Part shown: in pieces, positions 46,015 to 55,582 of the stretch
How positions within the stretch are numbered: the first letter of the stretch is position 1
Layout: every line of letters begins with the position of its first letter
NCBI GenBank assembly: GCA_965224745.1
Contig: CBDCZY010000002.1
Location: forward strand, 372,001 to 436,000
Length of the DNA stretch: 64,000 bases
From: CBDCZY01 sp965224745
GTDB lineage: Bacteria > Pseudomonadota > Gammaproteobacteria > Methylococcales > Methylomonadaceae
Direction: 5' to 3'
Position numbers and translations under genes: made by a program
Notes under the pieces: generated by a model
Database searches by the model: none
What the model was told of the DNA's origin: nothing
What the model saw: the letters and a program-made list of their open reading frames with translations, nothing else

Positions 46015-48999
46015 CTACCGAGACACTCTAGGCGGCCACGCCAGGGAAAAATCCTCTCGATCAAGCGTCAAATTAGGATTATAGGCGGGATCGTTTTGCA
46101 TTAGCTGATCACCCCATCGCGCTTGCATATAATCTATTTCTTCAGCGAATCTTGCTTGTTTTTCAGGCGTATCTTCGTAACCACGGGTGGCTGATTCATA
46201 GTGATAAAGTTCAGCATAAGGCGTCCAAACATTTTTGTAACCTGCTTCGATTATCCTGAGACATAAATCCACATCATTGAAGGCAACTGATAAATGCTCT
46301 TCATCAAAACCTCCCACTTCATCATAAATAGATTTCCGTAAAACCAAACAAGCAGCGGTTACAGCAGAAAGGTTTTGAGTCAATTCCAGGCGTCCCATAA
46401 AACCTCTATATCCTTTGGGGGAGTGTTTGTGAGAATGTCCTGCAACGCCACCTAGTCCGGTAATAACACCGCCATGTTGTATAGTGTCATTCGGATACCA
46501 GAGTTTGGCGCCAACAGCACCATTTTGTGGCCTTAACGCCAGACCAACCATTTCAGTCAACCAATCACTGTTAATAACTTCAAGATCATTATTCAACAGA
46601 GCAATCAATTCACCTTGCGCGGCAGCTACCGCTCTATTATTTAATCCTGCATAGTTGAAGGGACGATCATCTCGCAGCACTGTTAAATTACCCTCTTGCT
46701 CCAGGTATGCCAAGTAACGCAACAGAACAACATCATCGCTCCCATTATCAACCACAATTATTTCATAATGTTGATAATCAGTTTTTGACAGAATGCTTTC
46801 CAAACATCGCTTGATTAATCGAAACCCGTTACGAGTCGGTATAATAATGCTAACCAATGGTTTTTCACCCACTGGATAAAGAACCCGAAGCGCTCCTGGC
46901 AAATACTGATGGGTCAACACCTTGGCATCAATTCCGCGGCGTTGCATGGCTTCTTGAACCACTTTTCTTATCATTTTCTCAGCATAGGGCTTTTGTTCTA
47001 TTCCTTGAGCAGTGCTCCCTGGCGCTGCTCTCCAGTGATATAGAACATGCGGTATATGCTCAATATCTTGTTCCTCGATCCGTTCCACATACCTTAGCGT
47101 GAGATCGTAATCTTGAGCACCTTCATAGCCTGTCCTGAACCCGCCAATGTCTCGAATCAGGTCAGTTTTATAAACGCCAAGATGGCAAACATAGTTGTGG
47201 GAAAGTAACAGCTCCGGATTCCAGTCCGGCTTAAAGTATGGCGCAAAACGCTTATTTCGTTGATCTAGTTTATCCTCATCTGAATAAATCATTTTGACAT
47301 CTGGGTTTTTCACAATGGCTTTAGCAACTTGATAAAGCGCATCAGGGGACAACTCATCATCATGATCAAACAATCCCACATACTCGGCCTCAACCAGTTC
47401 AAGAGCGGAATTGGATGCTTGAGAAATATGGCCGTTGGCCTCACGAAATACTATCTTTACCCTCGAATCATTTTTGGCATACTTTTCCAATATCCTTTTG
47501 ATGTGGTTTCCTTCCGATGCATCGTCTGCTATACATAATTGCCACCGTGGATAAACTTGCTTGAGAATTGATTGCATAGCCGCATGCAGCTGTTGCTCAT
47601 TAGTATTGTAAACAGGCATCAGTAAGGCTATGATCGGGCCATTTTGCATAGTAGTCTGGTCTTGCTCGATACTCTGCAAAAATTGCTTATTCATGCTGTC
47701 ATATTTTTCTATCCAACGCTGATAATTATTCACATCCGGATCTCTAACGGGTTCCTTTTGGTGTATTTTTTTACCGGGTTTTAGTTTTAGCGGAAATCTG
47801 ACTACAGCACTAATCGAACGTCTCGCAGCTTTGAATATCCTATAACTCAGCTTGTTATGAATACGGCTGAGTACCGCTTCCAAACTATCTTTTTGGTCTG
47901 AAACGAATTGGAATTTTCCATTTAAATCTTGGTAGTTCTGATGGGTATCAATGCTCTCTTCAGTCAGTTGAAATAACCGCTGATCTGTTTCACTGCAAAT
48001 ATGGTTAAGCTCGTTATTTTGAGCTTGTAATAGCTCGATATCCTTTGCCAATTGCTGCACATGCTCTTCTAGTTGTTTGATATGTTCTTGGCGATGTTGA
48101 TCCTGTTCTTCTAATTTTTTGATGTGAAGGTGCCGATGCTTATCTTGTTCTTGTAATTGAAGAATTTGCTGTTTTAATGTTTCTATTTCTTGTTGTTTTT
48201 GACCGTAATGGTGTTTTGAACTGGCGAGCGGCTTCAATTCAATGGGCGATATGTGCAGTTTTGAAACAATATCAGGGTGCGCTGGCCGGGCTTCCAACAC
48301 AAATTGATAAGCTTGGGCATCCTCATGATGCAACAATTCAAAAGTTTCCTGGGTCGGCTGTAATCCCATTTTGGCAAGATGCTCACTAATGGCTTCGTCT
48401 GCCATATCATGAAAAGTATAACTAATGTCATAGCAAACATAACCCGCTTGAACCAAGGTGTTAATAATACTGTTGCGAGTATAAAAATGCAGGTGTGTTT
48501 CATCCAGCAACCCAAGCTTTTCGTAATCGAAGTAGCCTTGTAATAGCTCTAATCGGATGGAGGCATGGGCAACATTGGGTATCGAAGCCAACAACCTGCC
48601 ACCTGGATTTAAGGTTTTCCGAAGTCTGGATAGTACTTTAACCGGATCTCGTAAGTGCTCTAATACATCTGCGCACAGTATTACATCGAACGTTTGTTGC
48701 TCAAGCAGTGGAACGATATCGTCAATATCCAAGTCGACGCATAACACCTCGCTGCAATGCTCTTCAGCCCTCTTAGCGGCTAAAGGATCCAGCTCAACAC
48801 CCACCACGTAACAATTAAGTTGCTGCTTGAGCACTTGGGAAATATAACCGGTGGCACAACCCAGTTCTAAAACCCGCTCGCCCTCTTTAATTCGATCAAT
48901 AAGGGCAGTCTGTGAATTATTTTTTTCGGTTAAATTGACTTTAAAATCGTACTTCACACCGATGTCCATAGTTGAGGTAGAGCGGGCCATAACCACCAT
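46015..48999 (-). CDS. Fused methyltransferase - coiled coil - tandem glycosyltransferase (GT2) protein
   Basis: 994 residues. Methyltransferase 20-180 (VLELGCATGYIS, LCADVLEHLRDPV); a long charged coiled coil about 255-375 with repeats of H-x-x-H-I-K-x-L-E-E; first GT2 domain about 455-690 (ALLMPVYNT, FDHDDELS); second GT2 domain about 705-965 (VSIIIPTRNG, LNNDLEVINSDW, FNDVDLCLRI). Such proteins cap or modify O-antigen chains and pair with ABC exporters. Two starts are possible: 48999, or ATG 48969 (MDIGVKYDF), which overlaps the upstream gene by 16 bases. The coiled coil could act as a molecular ruler. Confidence 0.92.
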   Translation of the reverse strand: MVVMARSTSTMDIGVKYDFKVNLTEKNNSQTALIDRIKEGERVLELGCATGYISQVLKQQLNCYVVGVELDPLAAKRAEEHCSEVLCVDLDIDDIVPLLEQQTFDVILCADVLEHLRDPVKVLSRLRKTLNPGGRLLASIPNVAHASIRLELLQGYFDYEKLGLLDETHLHFYTRNSIINTLVQAGYVCYDISYTFHDMADEAISEHLAKMGLQPTQETFELLHHEDAQAYQFVLEARPAHPDIVSKLHISPIELKPLASSKHHYGQKQQEIETLKQQILQLQEQDKHRHLHIKKLEEQDQHRQEHIKQLEEHVQQLAKDIELLQAQNNELNHICSETDQRLFQLTEESIDTHQNYQDLNGKFQFVSDQKDSLEAVLSRIHNKLSYRIFKAARRSISAVVRFPLKLKPGKKIHQKEPVRDPDVNNYQRWIEKYDSMNKQFLQSIEQDQTTMQNGPIIALLMPVYNTNEQQLHAAMQSILKQVYPRWQLCIADDASEGNHIKRILEKYAKNDSRVKIVFREANGHISQASNSALELVEAEYVGLFDHDDELSPDALYQVAKAIVKNPDVKMIYSDEDKLDQRNKRFAPYFKPDWNPELLLSHNYVCHLGVYKTDLIRDIGGFRTGYEGAQDYDLTLRYVERIEEQDIEHIPHVLYHWRAAPGSTAQGIEQKPYAEKMIRKVVQEAMQRRGIDAKVLTHQYLPGALRVLYPVGEKPLVSIIIPTRNGFRLIKRCLESILSKTDYQHYEIIVVDNGSDDVVLLRYLAYLEQEGNLTVLRDDRPFNYAGLNNRAVAAAQGELIALLNNDLEVINSDWLTEMVGLALRPQNGAVGAKLWYPNDTIQHGGVITGLGGVAGHSHKHSPKGYRGFMGRLELTQNLSAVTAACLVLRKSIYDEVGGFDEEHLSVAFNDVDLCLRIIEAGYKNVWTPYAELYHYESATRGYEDTPEKQARFAEEIDYMQARWGDQLMQNDPAYNPNLTLDREDFSLAWPPRVSR

Positions 49000-49850
49000 A
49001 ATTGAGGATTTTGCAAAATTTGAGTTTCTAACGTAGCTATCAGTTGAGCCATCAATTCTTCCTCGGTGAATTGTTCAGCATCCAGCGGATCATAGTAGCG
49101 CGCCTCTAAACCGCTTTTAGTTTCAAAAACGTAAAAAGGGAATACCAATGCTCCCGTCCTTTTTGCGATACGTGCAATCCCCATTGGAAACTGGCCCGTT
49201 TTACCGAGAAATGGGCCAGTATATCGCCCCTCCTTTGGTGCTGAATAAGCCACATCAATAAATACTGCCATGACATGTTCATCTAACGCTCGATAAATCG
49301 CCCGCACTGAATCACCTTCTACCAAAAATGGTCCACTAAACCTTTCTTGCAACCATTGTAACTTTTTCAAACGATATTGATATTCTTGTTCATTAAGTTC
49401 GTGTTTATTGACCGTTCCCCCATCGCGAGTAATGGTTCCAACAGATATTCCATGTGCCTTCATACCAACCCCTGCCATCCAAAAACGGCCGAAATGACCA
49501 CTCGTTATCATGACTTTTCTTCCTGCCTGTCGAGCAGCTAATAAAGGCTCAAAATTCTTCAGAGAAACGAATTGGTCAATGTCACGGATTTTAGTTAACT
49601 TCCTGAAATACCATGTGTCTAACACTTCTCGCTCAGTTAACAGCAACAAGTAACGAGTCCACTCATCTATTTGAGTGTCAGAAGCATACCCTACAACCAA
49701 TTTCATCCATGCTTTGATGGCCTTTTCTTCTTCCCCTCTGAATTGCAGGCTCAATCGACCATACAATGATGCCAAAGGGTAAGCTATCTGTTGCGGTAAC
49801 TTAGCCAAAAACGGCATCACAATGTGGTATTTTAAGGATAAACTATTCAA
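48954..49850 (-). CDS. LpxL/HtrB-like lipid A acyltransferase family protein
   Basis: 298 residues. The LABLAT-type domain covers most of the protein, with TSGHFGRFWMAG where the family's catalytic HX4(D/E) motif should lie; here the acidic position is Trp. A later FPFYVFETKSGL block and a C-terminal PQLWWLWPALP, near the usual QWxW ending, support the family. It lies between the Wzt gene and the fusion gene on the minus strand. Loss of the acid may mean an altered active site or a non-classical donor. It could still acylate a surface lipid. Confidence 0.82.
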   Translation of the reverse strand: MNSLSLKYHIVMPFLAKLPQQIAYPLASLYGRLSLQFRGEEEKAIKAWMKLVVGYASDTQIDEWTRYLLLLTEREVLDTWYFRKLTKIRDIDQFVSLKNFEPLLAARQAGRKVMITSGHFGRFWMAGVGMKAHGISVGTITRDGGTVNKHELNEQEYQYRLKKLQWLQERFSGPFLVEGDSVRAIYRALDEHVMAVFIDVAYSAPKEGRYTGPFLGKTGQFPMGIARIAKRTGALVFPFYVFETKSGLEARYYDPLDAEQFTEEELMAQLIATLETQILQNPQLWWLWPALPQLWTSV

Positions 49851-49858
49851 CGAACGAA

Positions 49859-51094
49859 TTATTTTTGTTCAAGCTGACCAGGAACTTGCCATTGATGTTC
49901 AATAAAAGCAACACCAACTTCGGTCGTGTCTTGCCTTATTTTAAACGGACAACAAGCGTACATAGAATCATAGACATGTACACTGGACGAATCGACCAAC
50001 CAAATTTCTAATACATATTCTCCAGATAGCAACGGAAGATCAGCTATCGAATAGACGACTCCATACTGCTGTTCCTTGATATGAAAAAGCTTGGTGTTAT
50101 CCAGCACAGTACTGATTCCATAACACTGTACACCATCGTTTCGCTTGATAATAATCCCGGCATGCACATCATCCAGAATAGTATTTTCATCAATATGTGC
50201 GAGCACTTTGACAGCAAAGCAAGAGTGCGTTCTAAAGAAGGCTTGATCGTCTTCATCACTTTCAGCGTGCAGTAATTCTGCCGAAATCAAATAGGCAGGT
50301 AACCCACTTTTATCCGTTGCTGGCTCCGAAGATGTTTTGTTTTTTTTTGCTACTTGTGCAGTTTTTTGGTTTTGCTGCCTAACATAATCTTGATAGGCGT
50401 CAATCACTTCGTTCACGGAGCCTTGCATCTTAACAGATCCATTTTCTAGCCACAGCGCTGTTTGGCAGAGCTCTTTCACGTGATAAAGATTATGCGAACA
50501 GTAAACAAGTGTTTTACCTTGTTGCTGAAAACTCATCATTCGATCCATACTTTTTTTCTGAAAGCGCTGGTCTCCCACCGATAACGCTTCATCAACGATA
50601 AGAATATCTGGATCAACGGACGTGACGACTGAAAATGCCAATCGGACAAACATACCGGATGAATAAGTTTTTACCGGCTGATAGACAAAATCACCCAACT
50701 CCGAAAAATCAACGATATCCTCAATCCGGGCTTCAATCTCATGTTTTTCAAGACCAAGCATGGCACAACCCAGACGAACATTGTCTATTCCAGAATATTC
50801 CGGGTGAAAACCAGAGCCTAATTCCAGTATTGCAGACACTCTACCCTTGAGCTTCAACTCTCCCTCTGTGGGTCGCAAGGTGCCTGCCAACAATTTTAAT
50901 AGCGTGCTTTTCCCTGCCCCATTGTCTCCTACAACTCCTAGCACCTGCCCTTGATCACAACTAAAACTGGTGTTTTTTAATGCCCAAAAATCTTCGTGGT
51001 AGGTGCGATTTAAAACCAATTCTTTTAAACTATCGATAGGTCGCTTATATCGCCTATAAGCTTTACCAATATTGTCGGCTCGAATAGCCGTCAT
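49859..51094 (-). CDS. wzt: O-antigen ABC exporter ATPase Wzt, with C-terminal glycan-binding domain
   Basis: 411 residues. NBD 1-245: Walker A GDNGAGKSTLL, signature YSSGMFVRLAFS, Walker B DILIVDEALSVGD. After about 270 an extra beta domain (FAVKVLAHIDENTILDDVHA, LPLLSGEYVLEIWLVD) matches the Wzt C-terminal domain that recognises the end cap of the O-antigen. Start and stop overlap the Wzm gene by 4 bases. Together they export a completed, capped polysaccharide chain across the inner membrane. Confidence 0.93.
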   Translation of the reverse strand: MTAIRADNIGKAYRRYKRPIDSLKELVLNRTYHEDFWALKNTSFSCDQGQVLGVVGDNGAGKSTLLKLLAGTLRPTEGELKLKGRVSAILELGSGFHPEYSGIDNVRLGCAMLGLEKHEIEARIEDIVDFSELGDFVYQPVKTYSSGMFVRLAFSVVTSVDPDILIVDEALSVGDQRFQKKSMDRMMSFQQQGKTLVYCSHNLYHVKELCQTALWLENGSVKMQGSVNEVIDAYQDYVRQQNQKTAQVAKKNKTSSEPATDKSGLPAYLISAELLHAESDEDDQAFFRTHSCFAVKVLAHIDENTILDDVHAGIIIKRNDGVQCYGISTVLDNTKLFHIKEQQYGVVYSIADLPLLSGEYVLEIWLVDSSSVHVYDSMYACCPFKIRQDTTEVGVAFIEHQWQVPGQLEQK

Positions 51095-51885
51095 AAAAAT
51101 TCCTTGGCTCGTTCAATCGTTAAATCGAAGAAATAAAGCCCAAGTATCGCCACTGACCCCATCACAAATAGCAAAAAATAAATACTTTGATCGGGTAAAA
51201 CACCATGAATAATAACTGACCTATAAGCTTCCAAGAGATGGAAAAAAGGATTTAGGCGATTAACGACTTGAAATTGCTCCGGCATTGAAGAAGCAGGATA
51301 AAATATTGGCGTTAAAAACAGCAACATGGTTAAAAACAAACCGAGTAATTGCTGTAAGTCTTTGACAAAAACGGTAAGAATACTGACCATCCAACCTATC
51401 CCCATACTAAATAAGAGCCTGACCAAAATTAGCAAGGGTAACATAAGAATGGTTGGCGATAACCGCCCCAAAAACAACCACACCCCGATCACAACAATGA
51501 TAGTACCGACCACTTCTGAAACAACAGAGGCAAGAACTGAAACCAATGGAAAAATAGCGGGCGGCATGGTTGATTTACTCAACAATGTGTTATTAGCGTG
51601 TAAAGAATTTGAGGCTTGTAAAACGGCCTCCTGGAAGGCAAAGAAAGGGATTAAACCGGTAATCAGGTACAAAGGAAACATATATGAGCTGTCACTTTGC
51701 CCCAGTTTGACCTTTAAAACGACAGAAAAAACGAATGTGTACAGACACACCAATAAGACAGGCTGGATCACCAGCCATAACACACCAATATACGACCCTT
51801 TATAGCGGCTGGTAATGTCTCTGAAGATCAACAAAAATAAGGCTTGCCGGTATTGATAAAATTGCTTAATACTTTTAGGCAGCAT
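51091..51885 (-). CDS. wzm: O-antigen ABC exporter permease Wzm
   Basis: 264 residues with six predicted membrane helices and the ABC-2 pattern (YKGSYIGVLWLVIQPVLLV, LFLTPIFYPASSMP, HLLEAYRSVIIHG). The last helix pair is near the C-terminus. It is the first gene of the minus-strand exporter unit; wzt starts within its last codons. No candidate promoter is obvious in the 125 bases upstream. Confidence 0.92.
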   Translation of the reverse strand: MLPKSIKQFYQYRQALFLLIFRDITSRYKGSYIGVLWLVIQPVLLVCLYTFVFSVVLKVKLGQSDSSYMFPLYLITGLIPFFAFQEAVLQASNSLHANNTLLSKSTMPPAIFPLVSVLASVVSEVVGTIIVVIGVWLFLGRLSPTILMLPLLILVRLLFSMGIGWMVSILTVFVKDLQQLLGLFLTMLLFLTPIFYPASSMPEQFQVVNRLNPFFHLLEAYRSVIIHGVLPDQSIYFLLFVMGSVAILGLYFFDLTIERAKEFL

Positions 51886-52010
51886 AGAGGGATTACAGAA
51901 ATTTTAGACTTGTGGAAATGCTATTGTAATACGAGTAAAACTAAAATTATGAAAGTTTAATCATTCACCTTTTTTCTTGCAACGTGGGTCTTCGATATAC
52001 AGACTTAAAC

Positions 52011-52928
52011 TTATTTCATCTTGCCTTCTATTGACTTCGCATTCATGGCTTTCAGCTTGGTCTCCACAAAAGCTTTGAGTTTGACTTCGTCAATTTGCAT
52101 TTGATTATCTTGCTTTAATCCTTCAAATACTTCTTCTCTTTTGGTTTGAAGATATTTTTTCTTTAATTTTTCGATAATGGGCTGCTTTGCTTCATCAAAT
52201 GTTTTTTGTCTACTCGGATATTTATTTTTTAACTTGATAAGGTGATAACCGTAACGCGTTTTAATGGGTTTGCTTATTTCGTTTTCTTTCATACCAAACG
52301 CAGCATCCCAAAATTGACTAGCAATATCTTTTTTACCAAAACGGTTTAAATAGCCGTTATTAATTTTAACTGATGGGTCGTCAGAAAAGCCTTTAGCCAG
52401 GACAGCAAATTTTTCACCCTTATTCAATTTGGCTAATACTTCTTGTGCTGATTTTAAAGCTTCTTTAGGTTTCTTATTATGGGTGCCTATCAGAATGTGA
52501 GAAGCTTCAATTTCGTCTCTGGTTTGATACTTTTCCTTATTAGAATCGTATTCAAGTCTTGCAACATCCTCAAAATCAGGTAAATCTTTACTAACCTCCT
52601 TATTTAAAGCCAATAGAGAGTAATACCGATCTTCCATTAATTGCAATCGCGCTTGATCTGCAGGCTCACCACCTAAATTTTCTTGACGAGCTCTATGAGA
52701 TAAAGCTTTTGTAAGATACAACTGTTCAACTTTAGTTTTAAATTTTTCGTAGTTCAACAATAATTTGTATTGTGCCGTTATTGGTCCTTCTGAAAGCATT
52801 GCATCAATGTCGATATCATTGACCGCGTTTTTCTTTATATCTTTGATCAGATTATCTTTTGAAACGACGTTGAAAGGAGCTGTAATTAAACATAACAGCA
52901 CTATAAAAACAGAATTCTTGTTCATCAT
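52011..52928 (-). CDS. Periplasmic parvulin-type peptidyl-prolyl isomerase (PpiC/SurA-like)
   Basis: 305 residues with a signal peptide (about 1-24). The helical N-terminal chaperone part (about 30-130) is followed by a PpiC domain at about 143-240: IEASHILIG, FAVLAKGFSDDPS, GYLNRFGKKD and RYGYHLIKLKN. A basic C-terminal tail follows. It probably folds exported or outer-membrane proteins. The gene lies 115 bases after the surface-protein gene, beyond its terminator. Confidence 0.9.
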   Translation of the reverse strand: MMNKNSVFIVLLCLITAPFNVVSKDNLIKDIKKNAVNDIDIDAMLSEGPITAQYKLLLNYEKFKTKVEQLYLTKALSHRARQENLGGEPADQARLQLMEDRYYSLLALNKEVSKDLPDFEDVARLEYDSNKEKYQTRDEIEASHILIGTHNKKPKEALKSAQEVLAKLNKGEKFAVLAKGFSDDPSVKINNGYLNRFGKKDIASQFWDAAFGMKENEISKPIKTRYGYHLIKLKNKYPSRQKTFDEAKQPIIEKLKKKYLQTKREEVFEGLKQDNQMQIDEVKLKAFVETKLKAMNAKSIEGKMK

Positions 52929-52982
52929 TCAGATATTACATGTATTAACAAAACAAATTCATAAAATATTTTCGCAACCAAT

Positions 52983-53012
52983 AAAAAAGGCAGGCCGAAG
53001 CCTGCCTTTTTA
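52983..53012 (-). terminator. Rho-independent terminator of the surface-protein gene
   Basis: Read on the minus strand, a perfect 9-bp stem, AAAGGCAGGCTTCGGCCTGCC in outline (arms GGCAGGC/GCCTGCC, tetraloop TTCG-like), is followed by a T-run (TTTTTTAT). It lies 30-60 bases after the stop of the 487-residue surface protein. It is the clearest terminator in the window and fits a highly expressed monocistronic transcript. Confidence 0.9.
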
Positions 53013-53043
53013 CCGTTAATAAAAAGATCAGTATATGATCAAC

Positions 53044-54507
53044 TTATCTAACGATGTTGTGTGGAATTGTTTCACCCACAGTTTTACCTGCTGCGATGGT
53101 GCCACGAATAGCCGCAAAACCAATGACAGGTACTTTTTTGTTAAGTTTGTTCACTTCATCACCGCTATCAGTATCTAAGTCAGGGACTAAAGCAATTCTT
53201 GCCCAACCTTTATCAAAACCAGTCGTCAATTCAGTTGCATTGTCTGAACCCAGTACTGGATTAGCAGAAGTAAATGACAAGATAGAAACTTCACGTTCTA
53301 GCAATACTTTGTCAGGCGTCTCACCTGGAACAGGTGGTGAGAACTGAACATCAGACGCCGCAGGAACTGCTTCTTCTCTATCCCAGAATGAAGCATCTGC
53401 TAAAACATCACCATCGTTCTTTGTATAGTTTGCAATGTTACCCGTCGTTTCATCAGCTGCGGTTCCATTGGCATAACGATAGCCATTGTAGATGCCATGT
53501 TTACGCATTGGTTGGGTAATAACCCAGTCAGTTGCACCGTCAAAAGCTGCGTCTAAGAAAAACTCATTGTCAATTGAACTAGCAGCCAACACTTGTGCGA
53601 TTGGATATGGGTTTTTTCCTGACACAACACCAGTAAATGGCGCAGCATTGGGATCATTAGCGCCCCAATCCAGAACTGTATCTGTGGATGTTCCGATGGC
53701 AACTGCCAAATCATTACCGGCACTAGCAGTTTCGTCAACTAAAGAATAAGTGTGGACATCACCTGACGCCAGTGAAGGTAACAAAAATTCAGTCGCACTA
53801 TCTGGTGCATAGTGCTGTGCAACCGTAGAGTAACCACCAATCACAACAGGATCAGCCACATAAGCAGAACCAGTCCCGGTATCAACTAAGATAGAAGTTC
53901 CAACAAGACCACCTGTGGGAGCACCCAAACCAGCAGTTGTACTGTCGAATTTAAAATTACCGTCTGTTCCAGCACCCCAAGCTTTAGTTACTTGAGAGCA
54001 ATCACTGGGAACACCTTCATTGTTGTGTAAAACAGCGGCTTGGATTTCAGCTTCGGTAATTTCACCAATTTCGATAATTTCAAGATAACCTTCTCTCAAA
54101 TCATCAGCCTGGGTGACATCATAAACATTTTTGAAACCAACCGGCCCCGTAATGGCTGGAAAAGTACACGTATTGTCTTCAGTAGTCAGAGTTGCGTTTC
54201 CACCGACATTCACTACTGTCATTGTCCACATATCATTCGGCGACATGTAAACATTGAAATCGAGTACATCATTGGAAACTTGTGATTCACGAAAACGTAC
54301 TTTGAAGGCTTTATATTCATTCTTAGTATTACGAATGTTAAAAGCAGTTTGGAAATTATTGTTGACGTTGTAATATGGGAAAATTAAGACTTGGCCGCCA
54401 TTGCCATTATTGTCTACGTATACCGCTTCAGCAGTTGGAGACAATGCTAAACTCCCCAACCCTAACATTGCAGAAGCAGCAATAGCTAGTTTTTTCTTTT
54501 GAAACAC
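53044..54507 (-). CDS. Secreted surface protein (methanotroph-type cell-surface protein), function unknown
   Basis: 487 residues from GTG 54507, with AAGGAG 7 bases upstream. A strong signal peptide (about 1-28, ending PTAEA) is followed by VLIFPYYNVNNNFQTAFNIR, which I associate with surface proteins of methane-oxidising gammaproteobacteria. The mature part is acidic, rich in Asn, Thr and Asp, with two Cys in the middle region and few Lys/Arg. No membrane anchor is visible. The strong ribosome site and terminator imply abundance, as for an S-layer-like or outer-surface protein. The role is not established. Confidence 0.8.
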   Translation of the reverse strand: MFQKKKLAIAASAMLGLGSLALSPTAEAVYVDNNGNGGQVLIFPYYNVNNNFQTAFNIRNTKNEYKAFKVRFRESQVSNDVLDFNVYMSPNDMWTMTVVNVGGNATLTTEDNTCTFPAITGPVGFKNVYDVTQADDLREGYLEIIEIGEITEAEIQAAVLHNNEGVPSDCSQVTKAWGAGTDGNFKFDSTTAGLGAPTGGLVGTSILVDTGTGSAYVADPVVIGGYSTVAQHYAPDSATEFLLPSLASGDVHTYSLVDETASAGNDLAVAIGTSTDTVLDWGANDPNAAPFTGVVSGKNPYPIAQVLAASSIDNEFFLDAAFDGATDWVITQPMRKHGIYNGYRYANGTAADETTGNIANYTKNDGDVLADASFWDREEAVPAASDVQFSPPVPGETPDKVLLEREVSILSFTSANPVLGSDNATELTTGFDKGWARIALVPDLDTDSGDEVNKLNKKVPVIGFAAIRGTIAAGKTVGETIPHNIVR

Positions 54508-54544
54508 AATAAAACTCCTTTATACCTTAAGGTAAGTTAATAAA

Positions 54545-55006
54545 TTATAGGTTTGGAACATGATACCATTCTTCAGATTGGGGGTCTTTTAACCAATTCT
54601 CCGTAATCTGATTCCTAGAATCAGTAGTCCCGAAGCCCCTACCAAAAGTAATAGTAACATAAACCGTAACAGTTACAATACACTTTTTTGTGTCGCATTT
54701 CACATTATCGACGACAGCTTTTTTCCACATTCCTACGCCATTAATCAGTCTGGCATAGTGTTGATAAGAGTAGACCTTACGGTAATCCGGCGCCAAATAT
54801 GAATAGGCTGTTTCTAACCGACCTTCAATTAAAGCTTGCCATCTCTCGGCTACTCTTTCCTTGACTCGTTCTTCCGCCGACACCTCCTTCTTCATGTTAT
54901 CCGATGAACAACCGGACAGAATTAGAAGTACTATGTTCAGAAAAAAAACCAGACTTAAATTATAGTTTAAAGTTCTGGTTCTGTTGTCGAAATTGAAATT
55001 TTTCAT
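54545..55006 (-). CDS. Small lipoprotein of unknown function
   Basis: 153 residues with a signal and lipobox (LLILSGCSSD, Cys33), a helical charged segment (AEERVKERVAERWQALIEGR) and an alpha/beta domain reminiscent of NTF2/DUF4440-like folds (AYSYLAPDYRKVYSY). The stop is 38 bases upstream of the surface-protein start, so they may be co-transcribed. I cannot assign a function. Confidence 0.75.
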   Translation of the reverse strand: MKNFNFDNRTRTLNYNLSLVFFLNIVLLILSGCSSDNMKKEVSAEERVKERVAERWQALIEGRLETAYSYLAPDYRKVYSYQHYARLINGVGMWKKAVVDNVKCDTKKCIVTVTVYVTITFGRGFGTTDSRNQITENWLKDPQSEEWYHVPNL

Positions 55007-55582
55007 TTTTTAAAATTAAACTCAAACAGTCATTTTACGACCATCACTCACTTCAAACTATGATACGTTACATATAGTTTTCTATAATTTACTTTAAGAA
55101 GATCGGTAAAGTCCAGCTTTTTTATATATTTTTTACTTTTTTCCTCAAAAAAACAGTCTTTTTAGCACTCTTTACTGCTGACAATTAATTTCAACAGATG
55201 CTGTAACTTTGCTATTTGAAAGAATAATTTAGAATAGTAACCCTATTGACTCACCCTGCAAGACCGAAGGAAACAAAATGCTTAACACTTTGCTTTTAAT
55301 TTTCCGCAATAATTGATAATAGCTAAATCATAATTAGCCCTACTTATATTAAGGTTACATTGAGCTATCAACCCAAACCACGAGCAAAAAACAATATCTT
55401 TCCGAACCAACTAAACTAAATCTTTATTGGCTTAAAAAATGTTACTCTTTATTTCGCCGTTAAATATTCCTCGTGAAAGACTAAAAACACAAAGTATGTA
55501 TCCGTACTTGCTATAAGTAAGGTTTAGAAGAAGCCATAAACGAATCAGTTCACAAATAAATCAACATTGAACCAAACCCAAC
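55007..55582. other. Non-coding divergent region
   Basis: 576 AT-rich bases between the lipoprotein gene (minus) and the SGNH hydrolase gene (plus). I find no open frame of note, RNA-like structure or repeat, and no convincing promoter pair, though two divergent promoters must lie here. Confidence 0.6.

Noticed and set aside
48177..48389. Small plus-strand frame opposite the coiled-coil fusion gene
   Set aside because: Shadow of the repetitive coiled-coil coding sequence on the other strand.
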